Below are positions 35,101 through 44,243 of a stretch of DNA of 64,000 nucleotides, piece after piece; the stretch's first letter is position 1, and the number at the start of each line of letters is the position of its first letter. Source of the stretch: an uncultured Paracoccaceae bacterium (GTDB taxonomy: Bacteria > Pseudomonadota > Alphaproteobacteria > Rhodobacterales > Rhodobacteraceae); assembly GCA_947503775.1 (NCBI GenBank), contig CANNFE010000005.1:1-64000 (forward strand), given 5' to 3'. Position numbers and translations under genes: made by a program. The notes under the pieces were generated by a model. That model saw only the letters and a list, made by a program, of their open reading frames with translations. It had not been told where the DNA came from and did not search any database.

Positions 35101-35658
35101 ATGACAACCGAACGTGAAAAGATGGCCCGCGGCGACTGGTACACCTGCCTCGACCCCGAGCTCGAACGCCTCCGGATCGCGGCCCGCACCGCCGTTCACG
35201 CCCACAACACCGCCGCCCCCGAAAAGCGCCGCACCATCGCCCCGGCCCTGCGCGCACTCTTGGCCCATGCCCCGCCAAGCGCTATCATCGAAGCGCCCTT
35301 CCACTGCTCCTACGGTCTTAACATCTCGCTTGGCGAAGGCGTCTATCTCAATGCAGGCTGCACGATCCTCGACAGCGCCAGGGTCGAGATCGGAGCAGGC
35401 TCCATGCTTGGCCCCCACGTCCAGATCTACTGCGCCGATCACCACCGCGACCCCGGCAAGCGCGCAAAGGGCCTCGAAATCGCCCGCCCCGTCCGCATCG
35501 AAAAGGACGTCTGGATCGGCGGCGGCGCCATCCTGCTGCCAGGCGTCACGGTCGGGGCCGGCGCCATCATCGGTGCGGGCAGCGTCGTCACAAGGAACGT
35601 CCCCGCCGGAGCAACCGTCGCCGGAAACCCCGCGCGCCTCGTTCCGAAACGCATCTAA
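35101..35658 (+). CDS. Sugar O-acetyltransferase (Maa/NodL type)
   Basis: 185 residues. An N-terminal Mac domain (MARGDWYTCLDPELERLRI) precedes a left-handed beta helix of hexapeptide repeats (SLGEGVYLNAGCTILDSARV ... GAGAIIGAGSVVTRNVPAG). The catalytic His is in YCADHHRDP. It transfers acetyl from acetyl-CoA to maltose-like or related sugars in the cytoplasm. A maltose-type ABC importer lies a few kilobases away, though not in the same operon. Its stop overlaps that of the following convergent kinase-like gene by 4 bases. Confidence 0.9.
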   Translation: MTTEREKMARGDWYTCLDPELERLRIAARTAVHAHNTAAPEKRRTIAPALRALLAHAPPSAIIEAPFHCSYGLNISLGEGVYLNAGCTILDSARVEIGAGSMLGPHVQIYCADHHRDPGKRAKGLEIARPVRIEKDVWIGGGAILLPGVTVGAGAIIGAGSVVTRNVPAGATVAGNPARLVPKRI

Positions 35659-36176
35659 CGCCCGGACCGCGCCCAGGCGTCCAGAGCCTCCGTCACCTCG
35701 TCAGCGCTCCGGCACCGCCAGACCGGCAGATCGCCCGCCTCTCGGACCGCCCGCTCGATCCCCGCGCGAAACCGCGCCGTGGCCCTCAGGCTGCGGATCG
35801 CAAAGAGATACTGCTGGGGCGGCCAGTCCCGGTTCCCCTCCGGAAGCTCCGCCCGCGTCCGCCCCAGATGCCGCAGCGGCCGCCAGCCCAGCCGCGCGGC
35901 TCGCAGCCAGACCGGCGGATCAAGCCATATCAAACCTTGCGCGCGCCCCACCGCAACCGGCATCAGGCTCGGCCCGCCTTCGAGGATCCACGAGGGCCCT
36001 GCCACGATCCGCCTAAGCTCCGCCTCGACCTCCGCCCGCGGCCTCCGAACCCAGCCCGTCGTCAGCTTGACCGCATCGAAGGACAGAACCGGCACGCCGG
36101 GCCGCACCGCGCCCATCCGGCGCGCGACAAAGCTTTTGCCCGCCCCGTTCGCGCCCGTGACAATGATCCGGTCCAT
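35655..36176 (-). CDS. P-loop small-molecule/nucleotide kinase-like protein
   Basis: 173 residues beginning MDRIIVTGANGAGKSFVARR, a Walker A loop. WILEGGPSLMPVAVGRAQGL and IWLDPPVWLRAARLGWR follow, as in the 'FlaR-like' or adenylate-kinase-like family. Another member of the same family occurs at 43051. No substrate can be assigned. It is 9 bases downstream of the SDR gene on the same strand and probably co-transcribed with it. Confidence 0.75.
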   Translation of the reverse strand: MDRIIVTGANGAGKSFVARRMGAVRPGVPVLSFDAVKLTTGWVRRPRAEVEAELRRIVAGPSWILEGGPSLMPVAVGRAQGLIWLDPPVWLRAARLGWRPLRHLGRTRAELPEGNRDWPPQQYLFAIRSLRATARFRAGIERAVREAGDLPVWRCRSADEVTEALDAWARSGR

Positions 36177-36185
36177 GACCCGGTG

Positions 36186-36935
36186 CTACCGCATCGTCAT
36201 GCCGCCATCGACCATGTATTCCGACCCGGTCACGTAAGCCGCCTCGTCCGACAGCAGGAAACAGGCCACCGCCGCGACATTCTCGTCCGTACCCATCTTG
36301 CCCAAAGGCACCATCTGAAGGATCTGCTTCTTGAAGCCCTCCTTCTCCTCCTCGCTCAGACCCATACCGGCGAAGAAATTCGTCTCGATCGGCCCGGGAG
36401 CGACCGAGTTCACCCGGATCCCGCGCGGCGCCAGATCCCGCGCCCAGCCGCGCGCCATCGCATAGCAGGCCGCCTTGCTTGCGCCATAGACGGCCCCCTC
36501 GCCCTGCCCCAGATAAGGCGCCACAGACGAGGTCACCAGAACCGCGCCGCCATCCTTGATCAGCGGTTTGAGATGCGCCATATGCAGCGCCGGCCCGCGC
36601 ACATTCACGTTCATCATCTTGTCAAACGCCTCCGGCTCGGTGTCCTCGACCGGCCAGAACTTTCCGTACCCGGCATTCAGAAAGGCGCCGTCGATCTGCC
36701 CCATCTGGTCCTTGATCTTGCCCGCCAGCTCCTCGGCGGCCTCGGGATCGGAGGCATCGTTGCGCAGAACCAGGCTCGCCGGAGGAAGGCTGCGCCCCGC
36801 ATGATCCAGATGCTCTTGCGTCGTGCCCGTCACGGCCACCTCGCCGCCCTCCTCGACGATCCGAAGGGCGGTCGCCAGCCCGATCCCGCTCGTTCCTCCC
36901 GTCACCAGGATCCGCTTTCCGTCAAATCGTGCCAT
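36186..36935 (-). CDS. Short-chain dehydrogenase/reductase
   Basis: 249 residues from the ATG at 36935, which has GGAG seven bases upstream; in-frame ATGs slightly further out are less favourable. The NAD(P)-binding TGGTSGIGLATALRI, catalytic YGASKAACYAMARGW (Tyr and Lys), and N-A-G (FLNAGYG) motifs are all present. PGPIETNFF follows. The C-terminus has SDEAAYVTGSEYMVDGGMTM. It is a cytoplasmic classical SDR of unknown substrate. Confidence 0.92.
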   Translation of the reverse strand: MARFDGKRILVTGGTSGIGLATALRIVEEGGEVAVTGTTQEHLDHAGRSLPPASLVLRNDASDPEAAEELAGKIKDQMGQIDGAFLNAGYGKFWPVEDTEPEAFDKMMNVNVRGPALHMAHLKPLIKDGGAVLVTSSVAPYLGQGEGAVYGASKAACYAMARGWARDLAPRGIRVNSVAPGPIETNFFAGMGLSEEEKEGFKKQILQMVPLGKMGTDENVAAVACFLLSDEAAYVTGSEYMVDGGMTMR

Positions 36936-37065
36936 GCCATGCTCCATATTGATCATCCCCGGACCAACAGAGCACCGCTTCCAAGGTTCCGCTCCGCTTC
37001 ATCTGGCCAAAAATATGCAAATCCCCCGGCTTCCCAGCCCGCGCCAAACCCCGTAGCAAGGCGCA

Positions 37066-38205
37066 ATGACATGGCATAGCCGCTATCCCGGCCTCTCAGA
37101 TCTGCAGGCCCGCGCCGCCCGGCGGCTGCCGCGGTTCGTCTGGGACTATCTCGACAGCGCGACCGGCACCGAAAGCGCCGCCCGGCGCAACCGGACCGAG
37201 CTGGGCCGGATCCGTTTTACCCCCAGCATCCTGCACGGGGACATCAGCCCCGAGACAAGCGCGACGATCCTCGGCCAGACCCATCCCCTCCCCGTCGGCT
37301 TCGCCCCCGTCGGCATGTCCGGCCTGATCTGGCCCGGGGCCGAGCACCACCTCGCCCGCACCGCCGCCAAAGCGGGCATCCCCTACGCGCTTTCCACCGT
37401 GGCAACGAAATCCCCCGAGGATCTGGCCCCCGATCTCGGCCCCCATGCCTGGTTCCAGCTTTACCCGCCGCGCGATCTGGACATCCTCGCGGATCTCCTC
37501 GAACGCGCCAAGACGGCAGGCTTCACCACACTCGTTCTGACCGTCGACGTCCCCGCGCCCTCCCGGCGGGAGCGGCAGGTGCGCGGCGGCCTGACCAATC
37601 CGCCCAAGCTGACCCCGCGCATTCTCTGGCAAACGATTCAGCGGCCCGCCTGGGCCCTCGCCTCCGCCAAGGCGGGCCTGCCGCGCATGCGCACGCTCGA
37701 TCCTTACATCGAAACGCGCACCGCCATGGCCTCGAACGAACATGCGGGCTACCTGCTCAGAACATCGCCCGACTGGGACTATCTCGACCACCTGCGCGAG
37801 GCCTGGACGGGTCCCCTCATCATCAAGGGCGTCCTCGATCCCGAGGTCGTCCCGCGCCTCCAGAAGGCCGGCGCCGACGCGCTCTGGATCTCCAACCATG
37901 CGGGCCGCCAGTTCGACGCCGCTCCCGCCCCGATCGAGGCGCTGCCCGCCATCCGCGCGGCCACCGATCTTCCCCTGATCCTCGATGGAGGCCTCCGCTC
38001 CGGCCTTGATATCCTGCGGGCGCTGGCGCTCGGTGCCGATTTCACGATGATGGGCCAGCCGCCGCACGACGCGCTCGCCGCGCTCGGTAAGGAGGGCCCT
38101 GCCCATCTGCTCGATATCCTGCAAAAGGATCTCATCGCCAACATGCACCAGATCGGCGCGAGCAGCTTCGCCGATCTCTCCGCCCGCCTCAGACCTCTGG
38201 ACTAG
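37066..38205 (+). CDS. FMN-dependent alpha-hydroxy acid dehydrogenase (LldD-like)
   Basis: 379 residues. Family features include RFVWDYLDSATGTE at the start, PVGFAPVGMSGLIWPGAE, QLYPPRD, and the catalytic block SNHAGRQFDAAPAPIEALPA (His and Arg), then LILDGGLRSGLDILRALALG for FMN phosphate. It oxidises L-lactate or a similar hydroxy acid. The usual SNHGGRQLD has Ala for Gly, and the usual GRP before the C-terminus is GQP. Its stop overlaps that of malK by 4 bases, so the two genes converge. Confidence 0.88.
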   Translation: MTWHSRYPGLSDLQARAARRLPRFVWDYLDSATGTESAARRNRTELGRIRFTPSILHGDISPETSATILGQTHPLPVGFAPVGMSGLIWPGAEHHLARTAAKAGIPYALSTVATKSPEDLAPDLGPHAWFQLYPPRDLDILADLLERAKTAGFTTLVLTVDVPAPSRRERQVRGGLTNPPKLTPRILWQTIQRPAWALASAKAGLPRMRTLDPYIETRTAMASNEHAGYLLRTSPDWDYLDHLREAWTGPLIIKGVLDPEVVPRLQKAGADALWISNHAGRQFDAAPAPIEALPAIRAATDLPLILDGGLRSGLDILRALALGADFTMMGQPPHDALAALGKEGPAHLLDILQKDLIANMHQIGASSFADLSARLRPLD

Positions 38206-39275
38206 CCCCGCTCCAGCCGAGCGCCCGTCTCGGGATCGAAAAACCGCAACGCGCCCGGCGCCACCTTCAGCCGCAACCTCTCAGTGCTGTCCTCCGCGAT
38301 CCGCCCGGCCAGCCGGGCCACGGCCTGCACGCCACCCAGATCAAAGCTCACATAGCTCTCCGATCCGGTATTCTCGATCATCACGGGGCGCACCTCCAGA
38401 TCCGGCGCGCCCTCCGCAAGGCTCAGATGCTCCGGCCGGATCCCAAGCATCACCCGCTTCGGCAGCCCCGCGCCCCCTGCCAGCCGCACATCGCCGACCT
38501 GCACCTCGCCGCCCACCACGCGGGCCGGGATCAGGTTCATTGGCGGCGATCCCATAAAATCGGCAACAAACGTGTTCGCAGGCCGGTCATAGATCTCCTG
38601 AGGTGTGCCGATCTGCTGAATGTGCCCCTCCTTCAAGACCATGATCCGGCTCGCCAATGTCATCGCCTCGATCTGATCATGCGTCACATAGACGATGCTC
38701 GCGCCCACCCTCTTGTGCAGCCGTTTGATCTCCGCCCGCATCTCGACCCGCAGCTTGGCATCGAGGTTCGACAGAGGCTCATCGAACAGAAACAGCGCCG
38801 GATCCCGCACCAAGGCCCGCCCCATCGCGACCCTCTGCCGCTGGCCGCCCGACAGCTGACTGGGCCGCCGGTCCAGCAGATGATCGATCTGTAAAAGCGT
38901 CGCCACCTCGCGGATCTTCTCCTCCATCTGCGGGCGCGGCACCTTCCGGATCTTCATCCCGAAACCGATATTCTCGCCCACCGACATCGTCGGGTATAAA
39001 GCGTAGGACTGGAACACCATCGCGATATCGCGATCCTTCGGCGGCTCCTGCGTCACGTCCCGCCCGCCGATATGCAGACGGCCCGCCGTGATCTCCTCGA
39101 GCCCGGCGATGCAGTTGAGAAGCGTGGATTTCCCGCAACCCGACGGGCCGACAAGCACCAGAAACTCGCCCTCGGCCATCTCGATCCCGATGTCATGCAA
39201 CACCTCGACGGACCCATAGGATTTCTTCACCCCGTCCGCCGCGAGCACGACACCTGCCTGTCCGTCCAGCGCCAT
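38202..39275 (-). CDS. Sugar ABC transporter ATPase (MalK/MsmK/UgpC type)
   Basis: 357 residues. Walker A GPSGCGKSTLLNCIAGLEE, signature LSGGQRQRVAMGRALVRDP, Walker B FLFDEPLSNLD, and switch His in VYVTHDQIEAMTL are present. A C-terminal regulatory OB-fold region (LGIRPEHLSLAEG) identifies the sugar-importer class. It powers uptake through the permeases encoded divergently to the right (malEFG). The two units start about 190 bases apart and presumably share a control region. Confidence 0.93.
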   Translation of the reverse strand: MALDGQAGVVLAADGVKKSYGSVEVLHDIGIEMAEGEFLVLVGPSGCGKSTLLNCIAGLEEITAGRLHIGGRDVTQEPPKDRDIAMVFQSYALYPTMSVGENIGFGMKIRKVPRPQMEEKIREVATLLQIDHLLDRRPSQLSGGQRQRVAMGRALVRDPALFLFDEPLSNLDAKLRVEMRAEIKRLHKRVGASIVYVTHDQIEAMTLASRIMVLKEGHIQQIGTPQEIYDRPANTFVADFMGSPPMNLIPARVVGGEVQVGDVRLAGGAGLPKRVMLGIRPEHLSLAEGAPDLEVRPVMIENTGSESYVSFDLGGVQAVARLAGRIAEDSTERLRLKVAPGALRFFDPETGARLERG

Positions 39276-39467
39276 GACGTCTCCTCTTCAGGACCAGCGT
39301 TCAACCTCAGGACGATCCTAGCCGCTCCGATCCGGCACGGGAAAGGCGGTTTTCACCGCCCGGCGGGTTTGAGGTGTCGCCCTCCTCCACCGGGGATGGT
39401 AAACATGATGGCGCAAACACCCGAAGCCAAAATCGGGACGACAGACCACGACCAGGGAGGATCCACC

Positions 39468-40625
39468 ATGACCAAAGCCGCCCCCGCAGCGCTCGCGCTG
39501 CTGCTTGCGACCACGCCCGCCTTCGCCTTCGATGACGGCACGCTCACCATCTGGACCGGCTCCGACCGCGACCGCGAGGCCCTGCTCGAGGCGGCCGCTC
39601 CCTTTACCGAGGATCTGGGCATCAATGTCGTGGTCGAGATCGTGGATCCCGATCTGCCCCAGAAATTCCAGCAGGCCGCCGCCACCGGAGACGGCCCCGA
39701 CATCGTCCTCTGGGCCCATGACCGCTTCGGCGAATGGGCCAGCGGCGGCCTGATCCAGCCTGTCGCCCCCGGCGAAGCTTGGTCCTCCGGCATCCTGCCC
39801 GCCGCGATGGAGGCGGTGCAGTTCGACGGCAAGACCTGGGGCTACCCCATCGCGGTCGAGGCGGTCACGCTGATCTACAACACCGCCCTCGTCGACACCC
39901 CTCCCGCTGCCTTCGAAGACATCGCGGGGATGGAGATCGACGGACCCAAGATCCTCTGGGATTACAACAACACCTATTTCACCATGCCCATGCTGATGGC
40001 CGGTGGCGGCTACGCCTTCCAAAAGGTGGATGGCAGCTATGACGGATCCGAAACCGGCGTGAACACCGACGGCGCCATCGCGGGCGCCGAGGTTCTGAAA
40101 TCCCTCTTCGATGACGGTGTCATGCCCCAGGGCGTCGATTACGGCGTCATGGAAGGCGCGATGAACCGCGGCGATGTCGCCATGATCCTCAACGGTCCGT
40201 GGTCCTGGGGCGCGCTCGAGGAGGCCGGCATCGATTTCGGCGTCGCACCCATCCCCACCGTGAACGGAGAGATCGCGCCGCCCTTCCTCGGCGTTCTGAC
40301 CCTCGGGATCAACGCGGCGACGCCCAATGCCGATCTCGCGGCCGAGCTGATCGAGAATTACCTGGCCACCGACGAAGGCCTCGCCGCCTGGAACACCAAC
40401 GGAGAGCTGGGCGCCCTCGCCGACACCTCCGCCGCCGAGGCACAGGACGATCCCAACGTCAGCGGCATGCTCGAAGCGGCCGCAAACGGCGTGCCCATGC
40501 CCTCCAACCCCGAAATGGGCGCTTTCTGGGCCGCCATGGCGCCCGCGCTGACCAATATCACGACCGGCACCTCCACCCCCGAAGAGGCGCTGAACGACGC
40601 CGCCGCCCGCATCCTCGGCGAGTAG
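39468..40625 (+). CDS. malE: Maltose-type ABC transporter periplasmic binding protein
   Basis: 385 residues from the ATG at 39468 with GGGAGG upstream. Upstream in-frame sequence overlaps the malK promoter and is not part of it. The signal peptide is KAAPAALALLLATTPAFAF. The mature protein resembles MalE: DGTLTIWTGSDRDREALLEA, GPDIVLWAHDRFGEWASGGL, GYPIAVEAVTLIYNTALV, and MILNGPWSWGALEEAGIDFG. It captures malto-oligosaccharides or related glucosides in the periplasm. First gene of the malEFG unit. Confidence 0.9.
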   Translation: MTKAAPAALALLLATTPAFAFDDGTLTIWTGSDRDREALLEAAAPFTEDLGINVVVEIVDPDLPQKFQQAAATGDGPDIVLWAHDRFGEWASGGLIQPVAPGEAWSSGILPAAMEAVQFDGKTWGYPIAVEAVTLIYNTALVDTPPAAFEDIAGMEIDGPKILWDYNNTYFTMPMLMAGGGYAFQKVDGSYDGSETGVNTDGAIAGAEVLKSLFDDGVMPQGVDYGVMEGAMNRGDVAMILNGPWSWGALEEAGIDFGVAPIPTVNGEIAPPFLGVLTLGINAATPNADLAAELIENYLATDEGLAAWNTNGELGALADTSAAEAQDDPNVSGMLEAAANGVPMPSNPEMGAFWAAMAPALTNITTGTSTPEEALNDAAARILGE

Positions 40626-40635
40626 CGCCCGGGCC

Positions 40636-42159
40636 ATGAGCCTCACCGCCGACGCGCCCACAGCTTCTCCGCTCCCGCGCCTTCTGGTCGTGGGCGCGGT
40701 CACGCTCGGCCTGCTGGCGGTCGCCTTCTATCTCTACACGCTGGCCCAGCCCCTCTTCGGAGCGATCGTCCTCGCGCTCGCCACCGGCTTTGCCGTCATT
40801 TACGGCGCCAGCCGCTTTTACGGCACCCGCTTCATCTTCCCGGGGGTCGCCGCCGTTCTGATCTTCATCGCCTTCCCGGTGATCTACACAATCTATATTG
40901 GCTTCACGAACTACTCCTCCTTCAACCTGCTCAGCTACGAGCGCACGGTCGAAGTCCTCACCTCCCGAGGCTCCATCGATCCGGCCACCGAAGAGCCCTT
41001 CGCGGTGGCCCCCGACGGCGATGCCTTCCGCATCTGGCTGCCGCAAAGCGGCCTACTCTCGGACCCGGTCACGCTCACCGCGCCTGAGACCGCCGCTCTG
41101 ACCGAATCCAGTGAACCCGATGCGCTGCTCGAACGCCGGGACGCCATCCAACTCCGCCGTGGCCTGCAAACCCTTAAGCTTCAGACCGAAGACGGCGCGC
41201 TCCTGCAAAATGCAGGCCTGCGCACCTTCGCCACCGTCACCCCCGACTACACCCAGACCGGCCCGGATGAGCTGACCGGCGCGGACGGCACCCTCCTCAC
41301 CGCCGATCCCGAGACCGGCTTCTTCACGACGGAGGCGGGCGAGCGTGTCCCGCCCGGCTGGCGCGTCCCCATCGGCTGGGCCAATTTCGAGCGGGTCTTC
41401 ACCTCCGAAGGCATCCGTGAGCCCATGGTCTCGATCTTCCTCTGGACCGTGATCTTTGCCGCGGCCTCCGTCGCCGCGACCTTCGCGCTGGGCCTGACCC
41501 TCGCCGTGATCCTCCAATGGCCGCACCTGCGCTTCAAGGCGCTCTACCGGATCCTGCTGATCCTGCCCTACGCCGTCCCGGCCTTCATCTCGATCCTCGT
41601 CTTCCGGGGCCTCTTCAACCAGAATTTCGGCGAGATTAACCTGATCCTGGACAGCCTCTTCGGCCTGCGCCCCAGCTGGTTCACCGACGGAACGCTCGCC
41701 CGGATCATGGTCCTCGTCGTCAACACATGGCTCGGCTATCCCTACATGATGCTGCTCGCCATGGGGTTCCTGCAATCGGTCCCCGAGGACCACAAGAAAG
41801 CCGCCGCCCTCGAAGGCGCCTCGGCCCTGCGCGTCTTTTTCACGATCACGCTGCCGCAGATCATCCCGCCCTTCCTGCCGCTTCTGATCGCGTCCTTCGC
41901 CTTCAACTTCAACAATCTGGTGCTGATCTTCCTGCTGACCCGCGGTCTGCCTGACATCCCCGGCACCGTGATCCCGGCCGGAGAGACCGACATCCTCGCA
42001 TCCTTCACCTACCGGCTGGCCTTCGACAATGCCGGCCAGCAATTCGGCCTCGCCGGCGCCATCACGCTCCTGATCTTCCTCGTCGTCGCCGCGATCTCCT
42101 ACGCCAATTTCGTCGCTATGCGCCGCGCGGCGCAAAGACGCTCGGGGAGGCCCGCATGA
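40636..42159 (+). CDS. malF: Maltose-type ABC transporter permease MalF
   Basis: 507 residues. Its length and the large segment between the third and fourth transmembrane helices (about residues 100-250, hydrophilic, containing many Thr/Asp/Glu) match the enterobacterial MalF P2 periplasmic loop. The EAA loop that docks the ATPase is EDHKKAAALEGASALRVF near residue 390. It follows malE by 10 bases and overlaps malG by 4. Confidence 0.92.
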   Translation: MSLTADAPTASPLPRLLVVGAVTLGLLAVAFYLYTLAQPLFGAIVLALATGFAVIYGASRFYGTRFIFPGVAAVLIFIAFPVIYTIYIGFTNYSSFNLLSYERTVEVLTSRGSIDPATEEPFAVAPDGDAFRIWLPQSGLLSDPVTLTAPETAALTESSEPDALLERRDAIQLRRGLQTLKLQTEDGALLQNAGLRTFATVTPDYTQTGPDELTGADGTLLTADPETGFFTTEAGERVPPGWRVPIGWANFERVFTSEGIREPMVSIFLWTVIFAAASVAATFALGLTLAVILQWPHLRFKALYRILLILPYAVPAFISILVFRGLFNQNFGEINLILDSLFGLRPSWFTDGTLARIMVLVVNTWLGYPYMMLLAMGFLQSVPEDHKKAAALEGASALRVFFTITLPQIIPPFLPLLIASFAFNFNNLVLIFLLTRGLPDIPGTVIPAGETDILASFTYRLAFDNAGQQFGLAGAITLLIFLVVAAISYANFVAMRRAAQRRSGRPA

Positions 42160-43046
42160 TCGTCGAACGCCCCCGCGATCTTCTGATCAAGAAGTTCCTC
42201 GCACACGGCTTCCTGATCCTCTTTCTGATCCTGATCCTCTTTCCCTTCGTCGTCGTCCTCTCGATCTCATTCCGAGAGGGCAACTTCGCCGTCGGCTCCA
42301 TCATTCCCGAGAACCCGACGCTCGAACATTGGGTCCTCGCCTTCGGGCGGGACTTCACCCGCCCCGACGGCACCGTGGTCGAGCCGCCCTACCCGGTGCT
42401 CCTCTGGATGTGGAATTCCATCAAGATCAGCCTGATCGCCAGCACCGGCGTCCTCGCCATCGCGACCATCTCGGCCTATGCGTTCAGCCGCATCCGCCTG
42501 CGCGGCAAAGGCGCGCTCCTCGACGGGCTCTTCCTGATCCAGATGTTCCCCACGACGCTGGCGCTGGTTGCCATCTACGCCATCTTCGACGCTTTGGGAG
42601 AGGTCACGCCCACCCTCGGCCTCAACTCCCACCTTGCCCTGATCCTCATCTATCTGGCGGGCGTCACGCTCCATATCTGGACGATCAAGGGCTATTTCGA
42701 CAGCATCGACACGGCCCTCGACAAGGCCGCCGAAATCGACGGAGCCACCCCCTGGCAGACCTTCCGCCACATCTTCCTGCCGCTGGCCGTCCCGATCATG
42801 TCGGTCGTCTTTGTTCTGGCCTTCATCGGCTTCATCAACGACTACCCCATCGCCTCGGTCCTGATCCGCTCCGAGGACAAGATGACCCTCGCCGTCGGCT
42901 CCCGGCTCTATCTCAACGAATTCCAGTATCTCTGGGGAGACTTCGCCGCCGCCGCCATCCTCTCGGGACTGCCGATCACGGTCGTCTTCCTGATCGCCCA
43001 GCGCTATCTCGTCTCGGGCCTCAGCGACGGCGCAGTCAAAGGGTAA
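42156..43046 (+). CDS. malG: Maltose-type ABC transporter permease MalG
   Basis: 296 residues with six transmembrane helices. The EAA loop is IDTALDKAAEIDGATPWQTF. The C-terminus (LVSGLSDGAVKG) resembles MalG, whose tail enters the MalF sugar channel's base region and contacts MalK. It starts at an ATG overlapping the malF stop (ATGA). Together with MalE, MalF and the divergently encoded ATPase it forms a complete importer. No glucosidase or regulator gene is seen next to it in this window. Confidence 0.93.
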   Translation: MIVERPRDLLIKKFLAHGFLILFLILILFPFVVVLSISFREGNFAVGSIIPENPTLEHWVLAFGRDFTRPDGTVVEPPYPVLLWMWNSIKISLIASTGVLAIATISAYAFSRIRLRGKGALLDGLFLIQMFPTTLALVAIYAIFDALGEVTPTLGLNSHLALILIYLAGVTLHIWTIKGYFDSIDTALDKAAEIDGATPWQTFRHIFLPLAVPIMSVVFVLAFIGFINDYPIASVLIRSEDKMTLAVGSRLYLNEFQYLWGDFAAAAILSGLPITVVFLIAQRYLVSGLSDGAVKG

Positions 43047-43050
43047 CGCC

Positions 43051-43566
43051 ATGCAGCGCGTCATGATTACCGGAGGGCCCGGCTCCGGCAAAAGCACCCT
43101 CGCCCGCGCCCTCGGTCAGCGCACCGGCCTGCCGGTCCACCATATGGATCACATCCACTGGAAATCCGGATGGATCGAGCGGGACAGCGACGAGAAAAGC
43201 GCGCTCACCCATGCCGTCCACATTCAGGACCGATGGATTTTCGAAGGCGGCCATTCGCGAACCTATCCCGAACGCGTCTCTCGCGCCGACACCTTCATCT
43301 GGCTCGACCTGCCCGTAACCCTGCGCCTCGCCCGCGTCCTGCGCCGATCGCTCCGCTACCGCGGCCAAACCCGCCCCGATCTGCCGGAGGGCTGTCCCGA
43401 ACAGATCAACGGCCAGACGCTGGAGTTCATCGCCTTCATCTGGCGCACCCGCAAAACAGCCCGCGCTAAACTCGCCGCCATCGCCGACGCCCCGCCTCCG
43501 CACTTGAAGGTGATCCACCTGACCAGCCAGCACGCCACCGATCACTGGCTGGAAACCCTCGCCTAG
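43051..43566 (+). CDS. P-loop kinase-like protein (adenylate-kinase/FlaR type)
   Basis: 171 residues. MQRVMITGGPGSGKSTLARA is a Walker A loop. HHMDHIHWKSGWIERD, then WIFEGGHSRTYPERVSRADT and FIWLDLPVTLRLARVLRRSL follow, with RYRGQTRPDLPEGCPEQING. These are marks of the 'DNA topology modulation'/FlaR-like kinase family, whose real substrate is unknown. It begins 4 bases after the malG stop, so it may be the last gene of that operon. It is a paralogue of the protein at 35655. Confidence 0.78.
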   Translation: MQRVMITGGPGSGKSTLARALGQRTGLPVHHMDHIHWKSGWIERDSDEKSALTHAVHIQDRWIFEGGHSRTYPERVSRADTFIWLDLPVTLRLARVLRRSLRYRGQTRPDLPEGCPEQINGQTLEFIAFIWRTRKTARAKLAAIADAPPPHLKVIHLTSQHATDHWLETLA

Positions 43567-43772
43567 CCCCCCGAAGGCGGGACCAGCAGGAACAGCCAAC
43601 ACTCAAAACAACCCCTTCCCCAGTCAGCTCAATCCAGGCGTCCGATCACGCGCCGCTCCCTTGTCCGCGTCACCGGCCTTGGACGTTCCGACACGAACGT
43701 CTGCGTTCTGACAAACAAGGCCTAATTTGGCTTCTGGCCGACGAGATGCGATAACAGTCTGAGCTAAGGAAA

Positions 43773-44243
43773 ATGGAGACGGCTATCATGCTCGTTGTCG
43801 GCTGGCAGGAGCGGGTTGATCTTCCGCTTCTCGGGCTCAAGAACCTCAAAGCAAAGATCGATACGGGGGCCCGCACGTCGGCCCTGCACGCCACCGACAT
43901 CATGGCATTCGAGCGTGATGGAGCCCCTTGGGTACACTTCCACACTCGTTTTGATGACGATGCGCCTGATACCGACGTCGAATGCCCCATTCATGATCAG
44001 CGCGAAATCACCAACACGAGCGGGATCCCGGAAAGCCGATACGTGATCCGGACGAAGTTTCGGATATCCAACCGGCTCTGGAAGATCGATCTCTCCTTGA
44101 CCGAAAGGACGGAGATGACGTTTCGGATGATCATCGGCCGAACCGCTCTTCGTGGCCATTCGATCCTCGTGGACCCCGGCAAACGCAATCTGACGACGCT
44201 TACAGCTACGAAACTGAAGATTGGAAAAGGGAATTTCGCATGA
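43773..44243 (+). CDS. RimB-like retropepsin-type protease (ATP-dependent zinc protease family)
   Basis: 156 residues from an ATG with AAGGA upstream. The core [17 protein letters not shown] (Asp30-Thr-Gly) is the retropepsin active-site-like motif of this family, earlier called 'ATP-dependent zinc protease'. The ending [19 protein letters not shown] is also typical. RimB proteins act with RimK in processing or trimming the glutamate tail of ribosomal protein S6. The gene overlaps rimK by 4 bases (ATGA), strongly linking function. Confidence 0.85.
   Translation: METAIMLVVGWQERVDLPLLGLKNLKAKIDTGARTSALHATDIMAFERDGAPWVHFHTRFDDDAPDTDVECPIHDQREITNTSGIPESRYVIRTKFRISNRLWKIDLSLTERTEMTFRMIIGRTALRGHSILVDPGKRNLTTLTATKLKIGKGNFA

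Noticed and set aside
39318-40703. 461-codon frame antisense to malE
   Set aside because: Shadow frame rich in Gly/His/Asp; malE has a signal peptide and a good ribosome binding site.
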